Source: Herbiconiux sp. VKM Ac-1786 (GTDB taxonomy: Bacteria; Actinomycetota; Actinomycetes; Actinomycetales; Microbacteriaceae). From it: a DNA stretch of 45,997 nucleotides. This document shows, piece by piece, positions 16,986 to 25,649 of the stretch (the first letter of the stretch is position 1; each line of letters begins with the position of its first letter). The translations under genes were made by a program, and so were the position numbers. Under the pieces are notes generated by a model that did not search any database, had not been told where the DNA came from, and saw only the letters and a list, made by a program, of their open reading frames with translations. The stretch is from assembly GCF_015350805.1 (NCBI RefSeq), contig NZ_JADKSG010000003.1, positions 1 to 45,997 on the forward strand, written 5' to 3'.

Positions 16986-19487
16986 TTAGTTAGCGTGCTG
17001 AATCTGGTCCTCGTGCAAGGTGATGGTGGGTATCGACGCGGTGATGACTGACCCGTCTCCCCGGTGAGTGCCTTCGATGTCACTTGTCGTGGGCGCGCCT
17101 TGCAAGTCAGGTCTGTCGTCCTGCAGGGAGACCTCTGCAGGCATCCCTGGATAAACGGTGATCGCCTCAGCTCGGACTCTGAGCTTCACTTCCGCCCCGT
17201 CCTCGAGAGCGAATGAGACCGACCCTTGGCGGATTTGCACGCGCATCCGGCTCCCTCTCGTCGTGATTCGAAAAGTCAACGATTCCCATCCCTCCGGTAG
17301 GCGGGGATCGAACGAAAGCGATCCTGCGTGGTCGCGCATCCCCCCGAATCCGAAGACCAGCGCGCTCCACACCCCGCCAGTTGATGCCACATGAACCCCG
17401 TCAGCGGTGTTGTGATGTAGGTCTCCGAGATCAACAAATAGAGCCGCGCGGAAGTAGTCAAGGGCGAGGTCTCGGTACCCGACCTCTGCCGCAATAATGC
17501 TTTGGGTCGAAGCCGATAGCGTCGAATCTCCCGTGGTGAGTGCATCGTAATATTCGAAGTTGGCGCGCTTTTGTTCGGCAGAAAATTCGCTGCCTCGCAG
17601 AAACATGGCCAGCACGACGTCGGCTTGCTTGATTACCTGGAAGCGGTAAATCACCAGGGGATGAAAGTGCAGTAGCAGGGGACGCTTTGAGGCCGGCGTG
17701 TTCTCAAGGTCCCACAACTCCTTCTCCAGGAATTGCGCGTCCTGTGGGTGGATGCCAAGGTCTTCGTCGAAGGGAATATGCATCGCCTCCGCCGCCGCCT
17801 CCCACTCCTGAATCTCATCATCGTCGAGGTCTACCCGCTGAACCATCGAGGCATAAGCCTCTGGACACTCCTCCCGCAGTCGGCGGACCTGCCGCACTGC
17901 TGCTTGTAGGTTCGCGCGCGCCATAACGTTCGTGTAGAGGTTGTCGTTGACGACGGTTGTGTATTCGTCGGGGCCTGTTACTCCATGGATATGGAATGTC
18001 TGCGGCCCAGCACCTGGGCGCCGCCAAAACCCGAGGTCGGCCCACATGCGTGCTGTTTCTATCAGAATGTCGATGGCCCCGCGATTGAGAAAGTCGATGT
18101 CGCCGGTGGCGGAAACGTACTGCATCAGCGCGTGCGAGATGTCGGCGTCGATGTGGTACTGCGCCGTCCCGGCTGCATAGTAGGCCGACGACTCAAGACC
18201 GCTAATGGTGCGCCAGGGGAACAGGGCTCCGCGCTGGTTGAGTTCCGCAGCGCGTTCTCGGGCGGCGGGCAGCATGTTCTGTCGGAAACGGAGCGCATTA
18301 CGCGCAACGTGTGGCGACGTGTATGTAAGGAACGGCAGCACGTATATTTCGGTGTCCCAAAAGTAATGGCCGCCGTAGCCGGACCCCGAGACGCCTTTCG
18401 CAGCGATGCCACCCCCATCGGTTCGGGCAGTCGACTGCGCTAGCTGGTAAAGGTTCCAACGAATGGCTTGCTGCATTTCTGGTTGGCCGTCCACCGCGAC
18501 GTCGGCACGGTCCCAGAAATCAGCGAGCCAGTGTTTCTGCCGGGAGAAGACGTCCTGAATCGGACGGGCGTTGATTCGGTCCAAGGTGCGATTGCACCGG
18601 TCTGCCAGCTCTCGAACGGGCACACCGTTCGCCGAGTGATAAGTAATGGTCTTTGTGAGCTCGATGGGGGTTCCGGCCCGTGCTTGAACCTTAAAGAGGT
18701 GCTTTGCCTGGTCGTCCTCTATCTCACCGCGCTCCGTCCAGACATTCTCCGTCTGGAGGCCGTGATCGACTCCCACCGCCAACGTCATGCCTGAGTTGGC
18801 TGCCTGATATCCCAGCAGCTGTCTTGGGCCATCTGCGTGCTTGAGTCGCGGTTCCAGCACTCTTCGTGAGAACGCGGCAGCCTGCCTCGGGTCCTCGAGG
18901 AGCGCCTCGGCATGGGCAGCAGTCGCGTATTCGTCTTTCCAGTCTTGCCGGTTGAGGATCTGGCTGGAAAGAAGGACGGTTCCGGGGGCGTCGAGCATGG
19001 TGACCGTGTAGGTAACGACGGCGAGATGACGGTCTGTGAACGATACGAGCCGTTGCGTCCTAACGAGTACACGCTTGCCGGAGCTGGTGCGCCATTCGAT
19101 CTCCCGCGACAGCACACCGTCGTTGAAGTCCAGGCGACGGTGGTAGCGAAGGATCTCCGCCGTCGCGACGTCGAACGGTTCGTCGTCAACGTATAGCTCG
19201 ATTACCTTCGCGTCGGGAACATTGACAATCGTTTGGCCTACGCGCGCAAAGCCAAACGCCTCTTCAGCATGGCGAATGGTCCAAGTGTCATGGAATCCAT
19301 TGATGAAGGTCCCGTTCTGGTGGCCACCCCGCCCTTCCTCCGGCGCCCCCCTCATGCCGAAGTACCCATTGCCGATGGCGAACAACGTTTCTGTTCTACC
19401 CTCGATCGCGGTGTTCACAGATGACTCGACGAGAGCCCATTCCTCAATTGGGAACTGCCGGTGATCGAGGTAGTCAAGCAGGCCCAT
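16986..19487 (-). CDS. glycoside hydrolase family 65 disaccharide phosphorylase
   Basis: 833 residues, normal for the family. Motifs include AKGVSGSGYGGHYFWDTE at about 364-381 in the (alpha/alpha)6 barrel, FHIHGVTGPDEY with the catalytic Glu at about 508, and LLLHFHPLVIYRFQVIKQAD in the phosphate-side region. GH65 enzymes split alpha-glucosides such as maltose, trehalose, kojibiose, nigerose or glucosylglycerol with phosphate, giving beta-glucose 1-phosphate. The specificity cannot be read from these motifs. A LacI-type operator lies 35 bases upstream, and a PfkB-like gene follows. The beta-phosphoglucomutase that usually accompanies GH65 genes is absent, so the host must supply it. Confidence 0.92.
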   Translation of the reverse strand: MGLLDYLDHRQFPIEEWALVESSVNTAIEGRTETLFAIGNGYFGMRGAPEEGRGGHQNGTFINGFHDTWTIRHAEEAFGFARVGQTIVNVPDAKVIELYVDDEPFDVATAEILRYHRRLDFNDGVLSREIEWRTSSGKRVLVRTQRLVSFTDRHLAVVTYTVTMLDAPGTVLLSSQILNRQDWKDEYATAAHAEALLEDPRQAAAFSRRVLEPRLKHADGPRQLLGYQAANSGMTLAVGVDHGLQTENVWTERGEIEDDQAKHLFKVQARAGTPIELTKTITYHSANGVPVRELADRCNRTLDRINARPIQDVFSRQKHWLADFWDRADVAVDGQPEMQQAIRWNLYQLAQSTARTDGGGIAAKGVSGSGYGGHYFWDTEIYVLPFLTYTSPHVARNALRFRQNMLPAARERAAELNQRGALFPWRTISGLESSAYYAAGTAQYHIDADISHALMQYVSATGDIDFLNRGAIDILIETARMWADLGFWRRPGAGPQTFHIHGVTGPDEYTTVVNDNLYTNVMARANLQAAVRQVRRLREECPEAYASMVQRVDLDDDEIQEWEAAAEAMHIPFDEDLGIHPQDAQFLEKELWDLENTPASKRPLLLHFHPLVIYRFQVIKQADVVLAMFLRGSEFSAEQKRANFEYYDALTTGDSTLSASTQSIIAAEVGYRDLALDYFRAALFVDLGDLHHNTADGVHVASTGGVWSALVFGFGGMRDHAGSLSFDPRLPEGWESLTFRITTRGSRMRVQIRQGSVSFALEDGAEVKLRVRAEAITVYPGMPAEVSLQDDRPDLQGAPTTSDIEGTHRGDGSVITASIPTITLHEDQIQHAN

Positions 19488-19521
19488 ACGTAGGCGTCGC
19501 CTTTCGGATCAAACATGTAGC

Positions 19522-19535
19522 CGGGAACGTTCCCG
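19522..19535. promoter_or_regulatory. LacI-type operator 1 (GH65 operon)
   Basis: CGGGAACGTTCCCG, a perfect 14-bp palindrome, 35 bases upstream of the GH65 start. Identical palindromes occur at 19700 and 27107, and a near-copy at 28316 precedes the lacI gene itself. Confidence 0.9.
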
Positions 19536-19699
19536 TATTACTGCGATGGTAGTTGCTCTCGGCGATCACAGAAAGCCTCCGAGACGGTTCTTCTTGAGCA
19601 GCCGGACATTGAATTCAGAAGGGAGGTTGTCAGTGATTCATGCGATTCCCGCGAGAGGGTTGTCTCATCAAGGGCATCGGCCTACGATTGGGTATTTTA

Positions 19700-19713
19700 C
19701 GGGAACGTTCCCG
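19700..19713. promoter_or_regulatory. LacI-type operator 2 (mgtC-like operon)
   Basis: CGGGAACGTTCCCG directly upstream of the ribosome site of the MgtC-like gene and just after GGTATTTTAC, a possible -10 element. Repressor binding here would block that promoter. With operator 1 it brackets the divergent region between the two operons. Confidence 0.9.
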
Positions 19714-19731
19714 GTAGTTGGAGGCTCACGA

Positions 19732-20475
19732 ATGATGGACATCTTCGTCGTTCTCGACCTGACGTTGCGAGTTTTCATCGCGATCGCTCTCGGATCCGCA
19801 ATTGGGTTGGAGCGGCAGTGGCGACTACGCACCGCTGGCATCCGCACTAATGCCCTTGTATCAGCTGGCTCTGCTTTGTTCGTAATTGTGGGCGCAGTCG
19901 GGATCGAGGGGTCCAATGCCGATCCGACACGGGTTGCCGCACAGATCGTCAGTGGAATTGGCTTCCTCGGTGCCGGTGTCATCTTGCGGGATGGCGTCAA
20001 TATTCGAGGCCTGACGACGGCAGCTACGTTGTGGTGTGCCGCAGCCATTGGGTCTCTGGCTGGTGCAGGTCTGGAAGTCATGGCGTTCATTGGCGCGGTC
20101 GCGATCATCGCGACAAACACTTTGCTCCGCCCTTTGAGTCGCCACATCAGTAGGAGGGTAACGACCAAGGTGGATTCGGTCGACGCTCTCGATGAGGTCA
20201 ACCTCCCCACTGAGTACATGCTCGAAGTTGAAACGACTGAGAAGAGCGAACCTCGCGTGCGTGCGCTTGTTCTGCAGGCTGTTGACCGCCCCGAGTATGC
20301 CCTCCGCTCTCTAGATATTCGGCCATCGAAAAACAACGCACGAATAAAGGTGTTAGCGGGCGTATCGGCTCAAGATGCCGGCGATACCAACGGCCTGGAA
20401 CTTGCGGTGCAACGCATCAGTATGGATCCGAAGGTGACTTCAAGTCGGTGGTGGGCAACAGATTCCGATGATTGA
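19732..20475 (+). CDS. MgtC/SapB family membrane protein
   Basis: 247 residues from ATG 19732, with GGAGG 8 bases upstream; a longer in-frame start at 19546 would include the operator and is rejected. The N-terminal half has four or five membrane helices and the MgtC/SapB signature: RVFIAIALGSAIGLERQWR, RTAGIRTNALVSAGSALFV, then GIGFLGAGVILRDG and GLTTAATLWCAAAIG. The C-terminal about 100 residues form a soluble domain. MgtC proteins affect Mg or phosphate homeostasis and F-ATPase in other bacteria. Its place in a sugar regulon is unusual and may relate to phosphate balance, since phosphorolysis and phosphomonoesterases act in this cassette. Confidence 0.88.
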   Translation: MMDIFVVLDLTLRVFIAIALGSAIGLERQWRLRTAGIRTNALVSAGSALFVIVGAVGIEGSNADPTRVAAQIVSGIGFLGAGVILRDGVNIRGLTTAATLWCAAAIGSLAGAGLEVMAFIGAVAIIATNTLLRPLSRHISRRVTTKVDSVDALDEVNLPTEYMLEVETTEKSEPRVRALVLQAVDRPEYALRSLDIRPSKNNARIKVLAGVSAQDAGDTNGLELAVQRISMDPKVTSSRWWATDSDD

Positions 20476-21307
20476 CCAAAAGGTCGACGTCCTGGTCATC
20501 GGGGAGACGCTGATGATCGACCACGGCGACGGCGAGTCGGGTGGAGGCGCCGGCGCCCAGGTAGCCCGAGCGGCAGCCCTGCTCGGAAAGCAGGTCGGTC
20601 TGCTTACCTGTCTGAGCGAGGACAACCGAGGAAGAAGGCTCCGGTCATGGTTAGCGGACGCCGGGGTGCAGGTGCATCGATCCCTGATCTCCCACACACC
20701 GCGGGCCGAGTGGGGAAATGACATTGAAGCCTCCCCTGGCCCACAGGTATGGCGCTTCGCTGCGCGACGGTTACCCATGGCTGGGATCATCCACGTGACG
20801 AGCCTTCCAGCAGGCGTCTATCCCGCCAGTCACGATGTTCTGGGGCTATTCGCTGCGAACAAAGGAAAGTCCCTCCGTTCCGTCGCAATCCTGAGTCGCT
20901 ATCTTCTAGCACTCAGGAAAGAAGCGATCCTGACAATCATTGCTGCGTCAGACGTTGTAATAACAGACCGAGTCGCCCTCGAGTGGCTCTACCCGGACCG
21001 GGCCATCGAAGATGCAGTCGCGCTACTTCTGAACCACCGAGCTGGCATCGTGTTCGTTGTCGATCAATCGGCCGCATGGGTTTTCACCGAGAGTCTGTCG
21101 ATCCCGGTGCTGCTGCACGAGACCCAGCAGAAGCGCCGGGGGGTGCACCAGGAAGCTGTAATCGGCCATCTTCTCGACGAGATGATCACACGTGGTTTCA
21201 GCGCACAAGGCGGTCGGCGCGCCTTACTCACGGCCGACCCGAAAACACTGCGATCAATTCTGAAATGTTCGATCCGCGCGGCCGCAGCAGCTGTCACCAC
21301 AGGCTAG
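20468..21307 (+). CDS. degenerate PfkB-like protein, likely inactive as a kinase
   Basis: 279 residues, overlapping the MgtC-like gene by 8 bases. It shares a plan with the PfkB-like protein at 16110: VDVLVIGETLMID at the start, then VARAAALLGKQVGLLTCLSE and SDVVITDRVALEWLYPD. In the C-terminal motif the usual GAGDAF is GVHQEAVIGHLL, with Gln228 where the catalytic Asp belongs. The ATP-site glycines are also missing. It may have become a sugar-sensing or structural partner. Its stop overlaps by 4 bases the convergent stop of the mutarotase-like gene. Confidence 0.7.
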   Translation: MIDQKVDVLVIGETLMIDHGDGESGGGAGAQVARAAALLGKQVGLLTCLSEDNRGRRLRSWLADAGVQVHRSLISHTPRAEWGNDIEASPGPQVWRFAARRLPMAGIIHVTSLPAGVYPASHDVLGLFAANKGKSLRSVAILSRYLLALRKEAILTIIAASDVVITDRVALEWLYPDRAIEDAVALLLNHRAGIVFVVDQSAAWVFTESLSIPVLLHETQQKRRGVHQEAVIGHLLDEMITRGFSAQGGRRALLTADPKTLRSILKCSIRAAAAAVTTG

Positions 21308-22122
21308 AAATCGAAGTCGATGTGCCAGCGCGCAGACTGACCGGGTGCCAGCGTCCTCTCGATCATCGGTTCCCACGAGAAGGTTCGGTCGTTGCCCCAG
21401 ATCGGGAAATACGTCGGTGCATAACTAGCGGTAGCAGTGACTAGCCCAAGGCTCGGGTGCCGTTGGATGAGCACAAGGCTGTCGCTTCGTTCAAGGTCAA
21501 GCGCCTGGTAGTGGGCCCCTATCCATGGCCACCGTGAGCGATGGATGAATCCATCAGAGGAGAGAGCGAAACCGTCGTTGGCTGGCATGCCGACTGGGAT
21601 ATTGATTTTGACCAGCGCGTCCAACCCCGTGGGGAGTTGCGGGTAGAAGGGGTGCGGGAACCAGACGAACGAGAATCGATCGCTGCCGATGTTCTTCAGG
21701 GACGTCTCCGAACGAACAGTCCTTCCATTCAGTGAAACGCGACGTTTGAGGTCGAGAGCCCACCCCTCGAGGCTTTGACGAGTGGAGAAGGTGATGAAAG
21801 AGTCGTGGCGTTCGATGTGCCATTTGCAGCGTTCCAGGACTGTGCGCCGATCTGGTTCGCAGAGCCCGACCCCAACGATGAGTGATTTCAGGGGGGTCCC
21901 GCTGACAAGGGGCGCCAAGCTGAAAGAGTCAGGGATGCCCTGTCCATCGAATGGGTTGAACGTTTCGGGGTACGTGGGACCAGACATCAAAGGCCCGATC
22001 AGTGGGTCGGATACCTGGTAGATGTATCCGCCGCTGCAGTACCGCGTTCCCAACAGGTCCTGATGGTGTTTTGGATCGAGTACGTCAACAGTGAGCTGAT
22101 CGTTGGAGAGGTTTAACATCAT
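21304..22122 (-). CDS. galactose-mutarotase-like (aldose 1-epimerase superfamily) protein
   Basis: 272 residues from ATG 22122 (or 22119), with AGAAGGA upstream. The beta-sandwich pattern of mutarotase-like proteins is visible: the mid-protein strands VRSETSLKNIGSDRFSFVWF then PHPFYP, and the end WEPMIERTLAPGQSARWHID. Members interconvert sugar anomers or bind sugars. It is the last gene of the ABC-phosphatase-phosphodiesterase series, 65 bases after the GDPD stop. The exact substrate is unknown, and the usual catalytic His/Glu pair could not be assigned with confidence. Confidence 0.7.
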   Translation of the reverse strand: MMLNLSNDQLTVDVLDPKHHQDLLGTRYCSGGYIYQVSDPLIGPLMSGPTYPETFNPFDGQGIPDSFSLAPLVSGTPLKSLIVGVGLCEPDRRTVLERCKWHIERHDSFITFSTRQSLEGWALDLKRRVSLNGRTVRSETSLKNIGSDRFSFVWFPHPFYPQLPTGLDALVKINIPVGMPANDGFALSSDGFIHRSRWPWIGAHYQALDLERSDSLVLIQRHPSLGLVTATASYAPTYFPIWGNDRTFSWEPMIERTLAPGQSARWHIDFDF

Positions 22123-22187
22123 CGGGTCCTTCTGAGTGGCCCTGCCCTCATTTTCACGTGCGTGACTACGAGGGTAGGGCCAACCCA

Positions 22188-22976
22188 TCAGCTGGAATGA
22201 GATGCCAGTAGAGCGCCGATTCGAGCGAAGTCCGGGAATCGCGCCGTGAATTCCGCACTCTCCTCAAGCAGGCGGCGCGCATATTCGGGAGCGTTGGAGG
22301 CGGAACTATCGACGTCCATCTCGAGGACTCGCCGAACATCGCCGGGCCCCTCAATCAGTGACGCGGCAACTAGGTAACCAGCGTCGTGAAGCTCGTCAAC
22401 GAGCGGACGGGTCACGATGGAGAGCGGGATCAGGATCGTAGAGACTCCGATCCTCTGTGCCTGCTCACGCCAGTTAGTGTCCAATTCTGGAACGTGGAGG
22501 CCCGTGCCGCGGGGGGCGCCCGACCACTCATCGGTGAAGTCAGCCAGAGAAAGGGGGTCAAAGCTCGTCACAAGGCAACGCGCCTGATCGCTCTCTGGGC
22601 GGCTCTGGAGGAATTGGGCCAGCGGCCTTGCCGCATTCGGCGCTTTGATCTCGACCTGGAGCAACACGGACGTCGCGTCGAGAGTCTCTTCGAAGGTGGG
22701 GATCTGCTCTCCGCCGCCGAGATCCACGGTTCGGAGTTCATCGAACGTCATCGTCTCGATCGGGGTGTGCAGGAAAGGAGTCGATACAGCTGCAGTTCGA
22801 TCGACCGTCCTGTCATGGAGGATGACGAGTTCACCGTCGCGAGTCACTTTGACGTCGAGCTCGATCTCGTCGACACCGACTCGCTCTGCTTCCGCGAACG
22901 ACGACAATGTGTTTTCAGGAGCTGTGGCCATGGTTCCTCTGTGGCCACAGAAAACGAACTGGCGAGCATCTGACAT
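22188..22976 (-). CDS. glycerophosphodiester phosphodiesterase
   Basis: 262 residues, with AAAGGAAAATCC before the ATG. The GDPD catalytic residues are in place: HRG with His12 and Arg13, PENT with Glu21, EIELD with Glu39 and Asp41, LHD with His54, then VEIKAP in the barrel. No signal peptide is seen, so it acts inside the cell. The family hydrolyses glycerophosphodiesters to glycerol 3-phosphate and an alcohol. Together with the importer and the phosphatase before it, this suggests the imported compound holds a phosphodiester bond. It is a single-domain enzyme of usual length. Confidence 0.93.
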   Translation of the reverse strand: MSDARQFVFCGHRGTMATAPENTLSSFAEAERVGVDEIELDVKVTRDGELVILHDRTVDRTAAVSTPFLHTPIETMTFDELRTVDLGGGEQIPTFEETLDATSVLLQVEIKAPNAARPLAQFLQSRPESDQARCLVTSFDPLSLADFTDEWSGAPRGTGLHVPELDTNWREQAQRIGVSTILIPLSIVTRPLVDELHDAGYLVAASLIEGPGDVRRVLEMDVDSSASNAPEYARRLLEESAEFTARFPDFARIGALLASHSS

Positions 22977-23027
22977 CTGGATTTTCCTTTGTGCTTGTGT
23001 GATGAGGTTGGGTCTTGCTCGTGGCGG

Positions 23028-23822
23028 TTAGACCAGGTGCGGGTGAAGTTCGTCGGCGAGCTCTGGGCTGGCGACAATAAGCAGTTCCGCGGACGCGCTA
23101 TCCGTCTGAGTGATCCTGATTTGGGCGCCAGCTTGCCGCGCAATCAGCGTTGCTGCGGCATAGTCCCAAATGGGGAGTCCGCGTTGGAAGTGACCGTCCG
23201 TACGGCCTTCGGCCACGCCACAGATTTCTAATGCTGCGGCGCCAACCAAACGAAAGTCACGAATCAACGGCATGAGCGTTGTTACGTCCTGCAGCACCCG
23301 AGGGCGCTTGGACAGGTCATACGGGATTCCGGTGGACACCAACGCCTTGTCAAGGGGCACTCCCGTGTTGACCTGCAAGACGTCGCCATTCAATCGGGCC
23401 GGCTCCCCCACTGCGGCGGTGTATTCCAGAGCAAGGGCTGGTGCAAAAACACAGCCGGCGATCGAAGTCCGGTCACCTTGTTCGTCGCTAATGGTTGCTG
23501 CGATGGAGACGGCATAGTAGGTGGAGCCGTAGAGGTAGTTGACCGTTCCGTCGATTGGGTCAACGATCCATGTGATCTCGCTGCCGGCGCCGATCTCGCC
23601 ACCTTCTTCCCCGAGGATGGCATCGCCCGGCCGTGCCTCCAGGAGTCGTTCGCGGATCAGGGTCTCGACCGCGGTATCTGCCTGCGTCACGATGTCGAGC
23701 TGGCTTGACTTGGTTGATGCGACACTAATTCCCGCGCTTCGCATTGTGGCGGCGAGCGCCCCCGCCTCGCGGGCGACGGCACGTGCGATGTCCAAGAGTT
23801 CGAGTGCTGTGGACTGAACCAT
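23028..23822 (-). CDS. inositol-monophosphatase family phosphatase
   Basis: 264 residues, with AGAAAGGAAC before the ATG. The metal-binding motifs of the family are all present: GEEGG at 71-75, WIVDPIDGTVNY with Asp88 and Asp91, and the late motif IWDYAAATLIARQAG. Members remove phosphate from inositol phosphate, histidinol phosphate, glycerol phosphates or related compounds using Mg. It starts 43 bases after the second permease gene, with GDPD following it. The likely role is to remove the phosphate left by the phosphodiesterase. The true substrate is not determined by sequence. Confidence 0.92.
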   Translation of the reverse strand: MVQSTALELLDIARAVAREAGALAATMRSAGISVASTKSSQLDIVTQADTAVETLIRERLLEARPGDAILGEEGGEIGAGSEITWIVDPIDGTVNYLYGSTYYAVSIAATISDEQGDRTSIAGCVFAPALALEYTAAVGEPARLNGDVLQVNTGVPLDKALVSTGIPYDLSKRPRVLQDVTTLMPLIRDFRLVGAAALEICGVAEGRTDGHFQRGLPIWDYAAATLIARQAGAQIRITQTDSASAELLIVASPELADELHPHLV

Positions 23823-23865
23823 TGCAGTTCCTTTCTGGTCCCTGTTTAGGACGATGCCGCGAGGG

Positions 23866-24687
23866 CTATTTGAGACCGCTCCGCGCCACGCTCGCGATGA
23901 ACCGTTTCTGGAGGATGAGGAAGATGACCACCATGGGAAGCGCCGCTAGAACGCCTGCCGACATAAGAACGTTCCAGTCCGTGGTGTAGGCGCCTCGAAG
24001 CAATGCCAATCCAGGGCCGAGCGTCAGTTTGTCGACGGATCGGTTGACGACGATCGGCCAGAGAAGTTCTTTCCACTCTGAGAGCACGGTGAGCAGTGCG
24101 ACGGTGATGATTCCGCTTCGAGCAATCGGAACGACGATCGTCATCAGGATTCGCAGGTGGGAAGATCCGTCCATGCGAGCCGCCTCGACCAACTCGCGGG
24201 GGATGCCACGGAAGAACTGGTACATCAAAAAGACTGCGAAGACATCGAAGATTGACGGCAGAATCAGCGCGACGATTGTGTCGGTGAGTTTCAGCGAGGA
24301 AATGATCGCGTAGTTCGGGATGATGAAGATGTCGCCGGGCACCATGATCAAGGTCAAGATGACGACCAGGATGACTCGAGAGCCGCGGACTTTGATGATC
24401 GCGAGGGCGTAGGCCGCGAGCGTGGCAACCACCAGCGTCCCGGCTACTCGGCCAGCCGATGCCAGAACGGTGTTCCAGAGCAGCGTGAAGAACGGGATAC
24501 GGGTGAAGACTTCTCCGACGCCATCCAGAGTTGCGGGAGCTGGAATCGGGTTCGGCGGGACCTTCAAAGTCTGACCTGTGGTCATCAGCGCAGTCGAGAT
24601 CATCCACGCAAACGGGGCCAGGATGACCGCTCCCACCACGATAATCAGAACGTATACCCACCAGCGGGGGCGATTGTGAACGAGCAT
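23866..24687 (-). CDS. ABC sugar transporter permease, MalG/UgpE type
   Basis: 273 residues with six probable membrane helices. The EAA loop that contacts the ATPase is EAARMDGSSHLRILMTIVVP at about 190. It is the second permease of a carbohydrate importer (CUT1 class) and overlaps the first permease gene by one base. No ATP-binding subunit is encoded on the plasmid; such importers in Actinobacteria often share a chromosomal MsiK-type ATPase. Confidence 0.93.
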   Translation of the reverse strand: MLVHNRPRWWVYVLIIVVGAVILAPFAWMISTALMTTGQTLKVPPNPIPAPATLDGVGEVFTRIPFFTLLWNTVLASAGRVAGTLVVATLAAYALAIIKVRGSRVILVVILTLIMVPGDIFIIPNYAIISSLKLTDTIVALILPSIFDVFAVFLMYQFFRGIPRELVEAARMDGSSHLRILMTIVVPIARSGIITVALLTVLSEWKELLWPIVVNRSVDKLTLGPGLALLRGAYTTDWNVLMSAGVLAALPMVVIFLILQKRFIASVARSGLK

Positions 24688-25649
24688 CAGCCGTCCTCTC
24701 CATAGTGCACGAAGCGGCGCTGAAGCCGGAACATGATGACCGATACCGCGAGGATGAGGACGAAGAGCACCATCGAAACCGCGGATGCGTACCCTCTGTC
24801 GCCGGTGTTAAGGAACGCCAGTTGGTAGTAGTAGTAGACGGCCGTGAGGCCGAACTTGGCGGACGCAGGAAGCTCCGGTGGAAGCAGAATGTAGACAACA
24901 TCGAAGAGCTTCAGCGTGCTGATGGTCGTCGTCAAAATTACGAAGAACAGCGACGGGCTCAGGAGCGGAAGCGTGATTGAGAAGAATCGTCGGATCGGCC
25001 CGGCACCATCGATCGACGCCGCTTCGTATACGTCCGAGGGGATGTCCTGAATCCCTGCGTAGAGAATGATCGTCGGAACGCTGAAGGACAGAAAGACGAC
25101 GATAACGGTGACCACGACGGTGACTCCAGTGGCGCTGCCGAACCAGCTGACCGGTGAGCCTCCGAGGCCACGTATGGTCGCGTTGAGGATGCCGTACTGG
25201 GTCTGGAAGATCCAACCGAACAGCAAGATTGCAGCGGTGGGTAGGGCAACAGCGGGAAGAAACACGATCGCGCGGAATGCGGATGAACCCCGCACCTTCT
25301 GCTGCATAAGGACGGCGCACAGGAGAGCGACGATCACCACCCCCGGCACGATGAACAGTGCGAACTTGAATGTATTTGCCAGCGCGACGCCGAGCTGGTC
25401 GTCGGCGAAAAGACGAGCGTAGTTGTCGAGGCCCGCAAACTTTGGGGGGCCGAAGGCGCCCGCGTCGTTTAGTGAGAGCCAGACGTTGTATCCGAATCCG
25501 TAGAAGCGGAACACGAGTAGTCCGATCACCAGCGGAAGCAGGAACAGAATGGCTGTTCGTGCATCCCGCCGGCCGAGCCGGCGTCGGGAGGACCGACGCC
25601 GGCTCAGCTTGGCGCCCTCGGGGCGCGAGATGGTAGTGGTTTGCGTCAC
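24687..25649 (-). CDS. ABC sugar transporter permease, MalF/UgpA type
   Basis: 320 residues with a basic cytoplasmic N-terminus and six helices. The EAA loop reads YEAASIDGAGPIRRFFSITL. The C-terminal part (LFDVVYILLP, then TAVYYYYQLAF) resembles UgpA and MalF-type permeases. It overlaps the binding-protein gene by 4 bases. The resemblance to glycerophosphate importers is only general, but it fits the phosphodiesterase next door. Confidence 0.93.
   Translation of the reverse strand: MTQTTTISRPEGAKLSRRRSSRRRLGRRDARTAILFLLPLVIGLLVFRFYGFGYNVWLSLNDAGAFGPPKFAGLDNYARLFADDQLGVALANTFKFALFIVPGVVIVALLCAVLMQQKVRGSSAFRAIVFLPAVALPTAAILLFGWIFQTQYGILNATIRGLGGSPVSWFGSATGVTVVVTVIVVFLSFSVPTIILYAGIQDIPSDVYEAASIDGAGPIRRFFSITLPLLSPSLFFVILTTTISTLKLFDVVYILLPPELPASAKFGLTAVYYYYQLAFLNTGDRGYASAVSMVLFVLILAVSVIMFRLQRRFVHYGEDG

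Noticed and set aside
19546-19731. Longer start for the MgtC-like gene at 19546
   Set aside because: It would place the operator and promoter inside the coding region. ATG 19732 has a GGAGG at correct spacing and begins directly at the first membrane helix.
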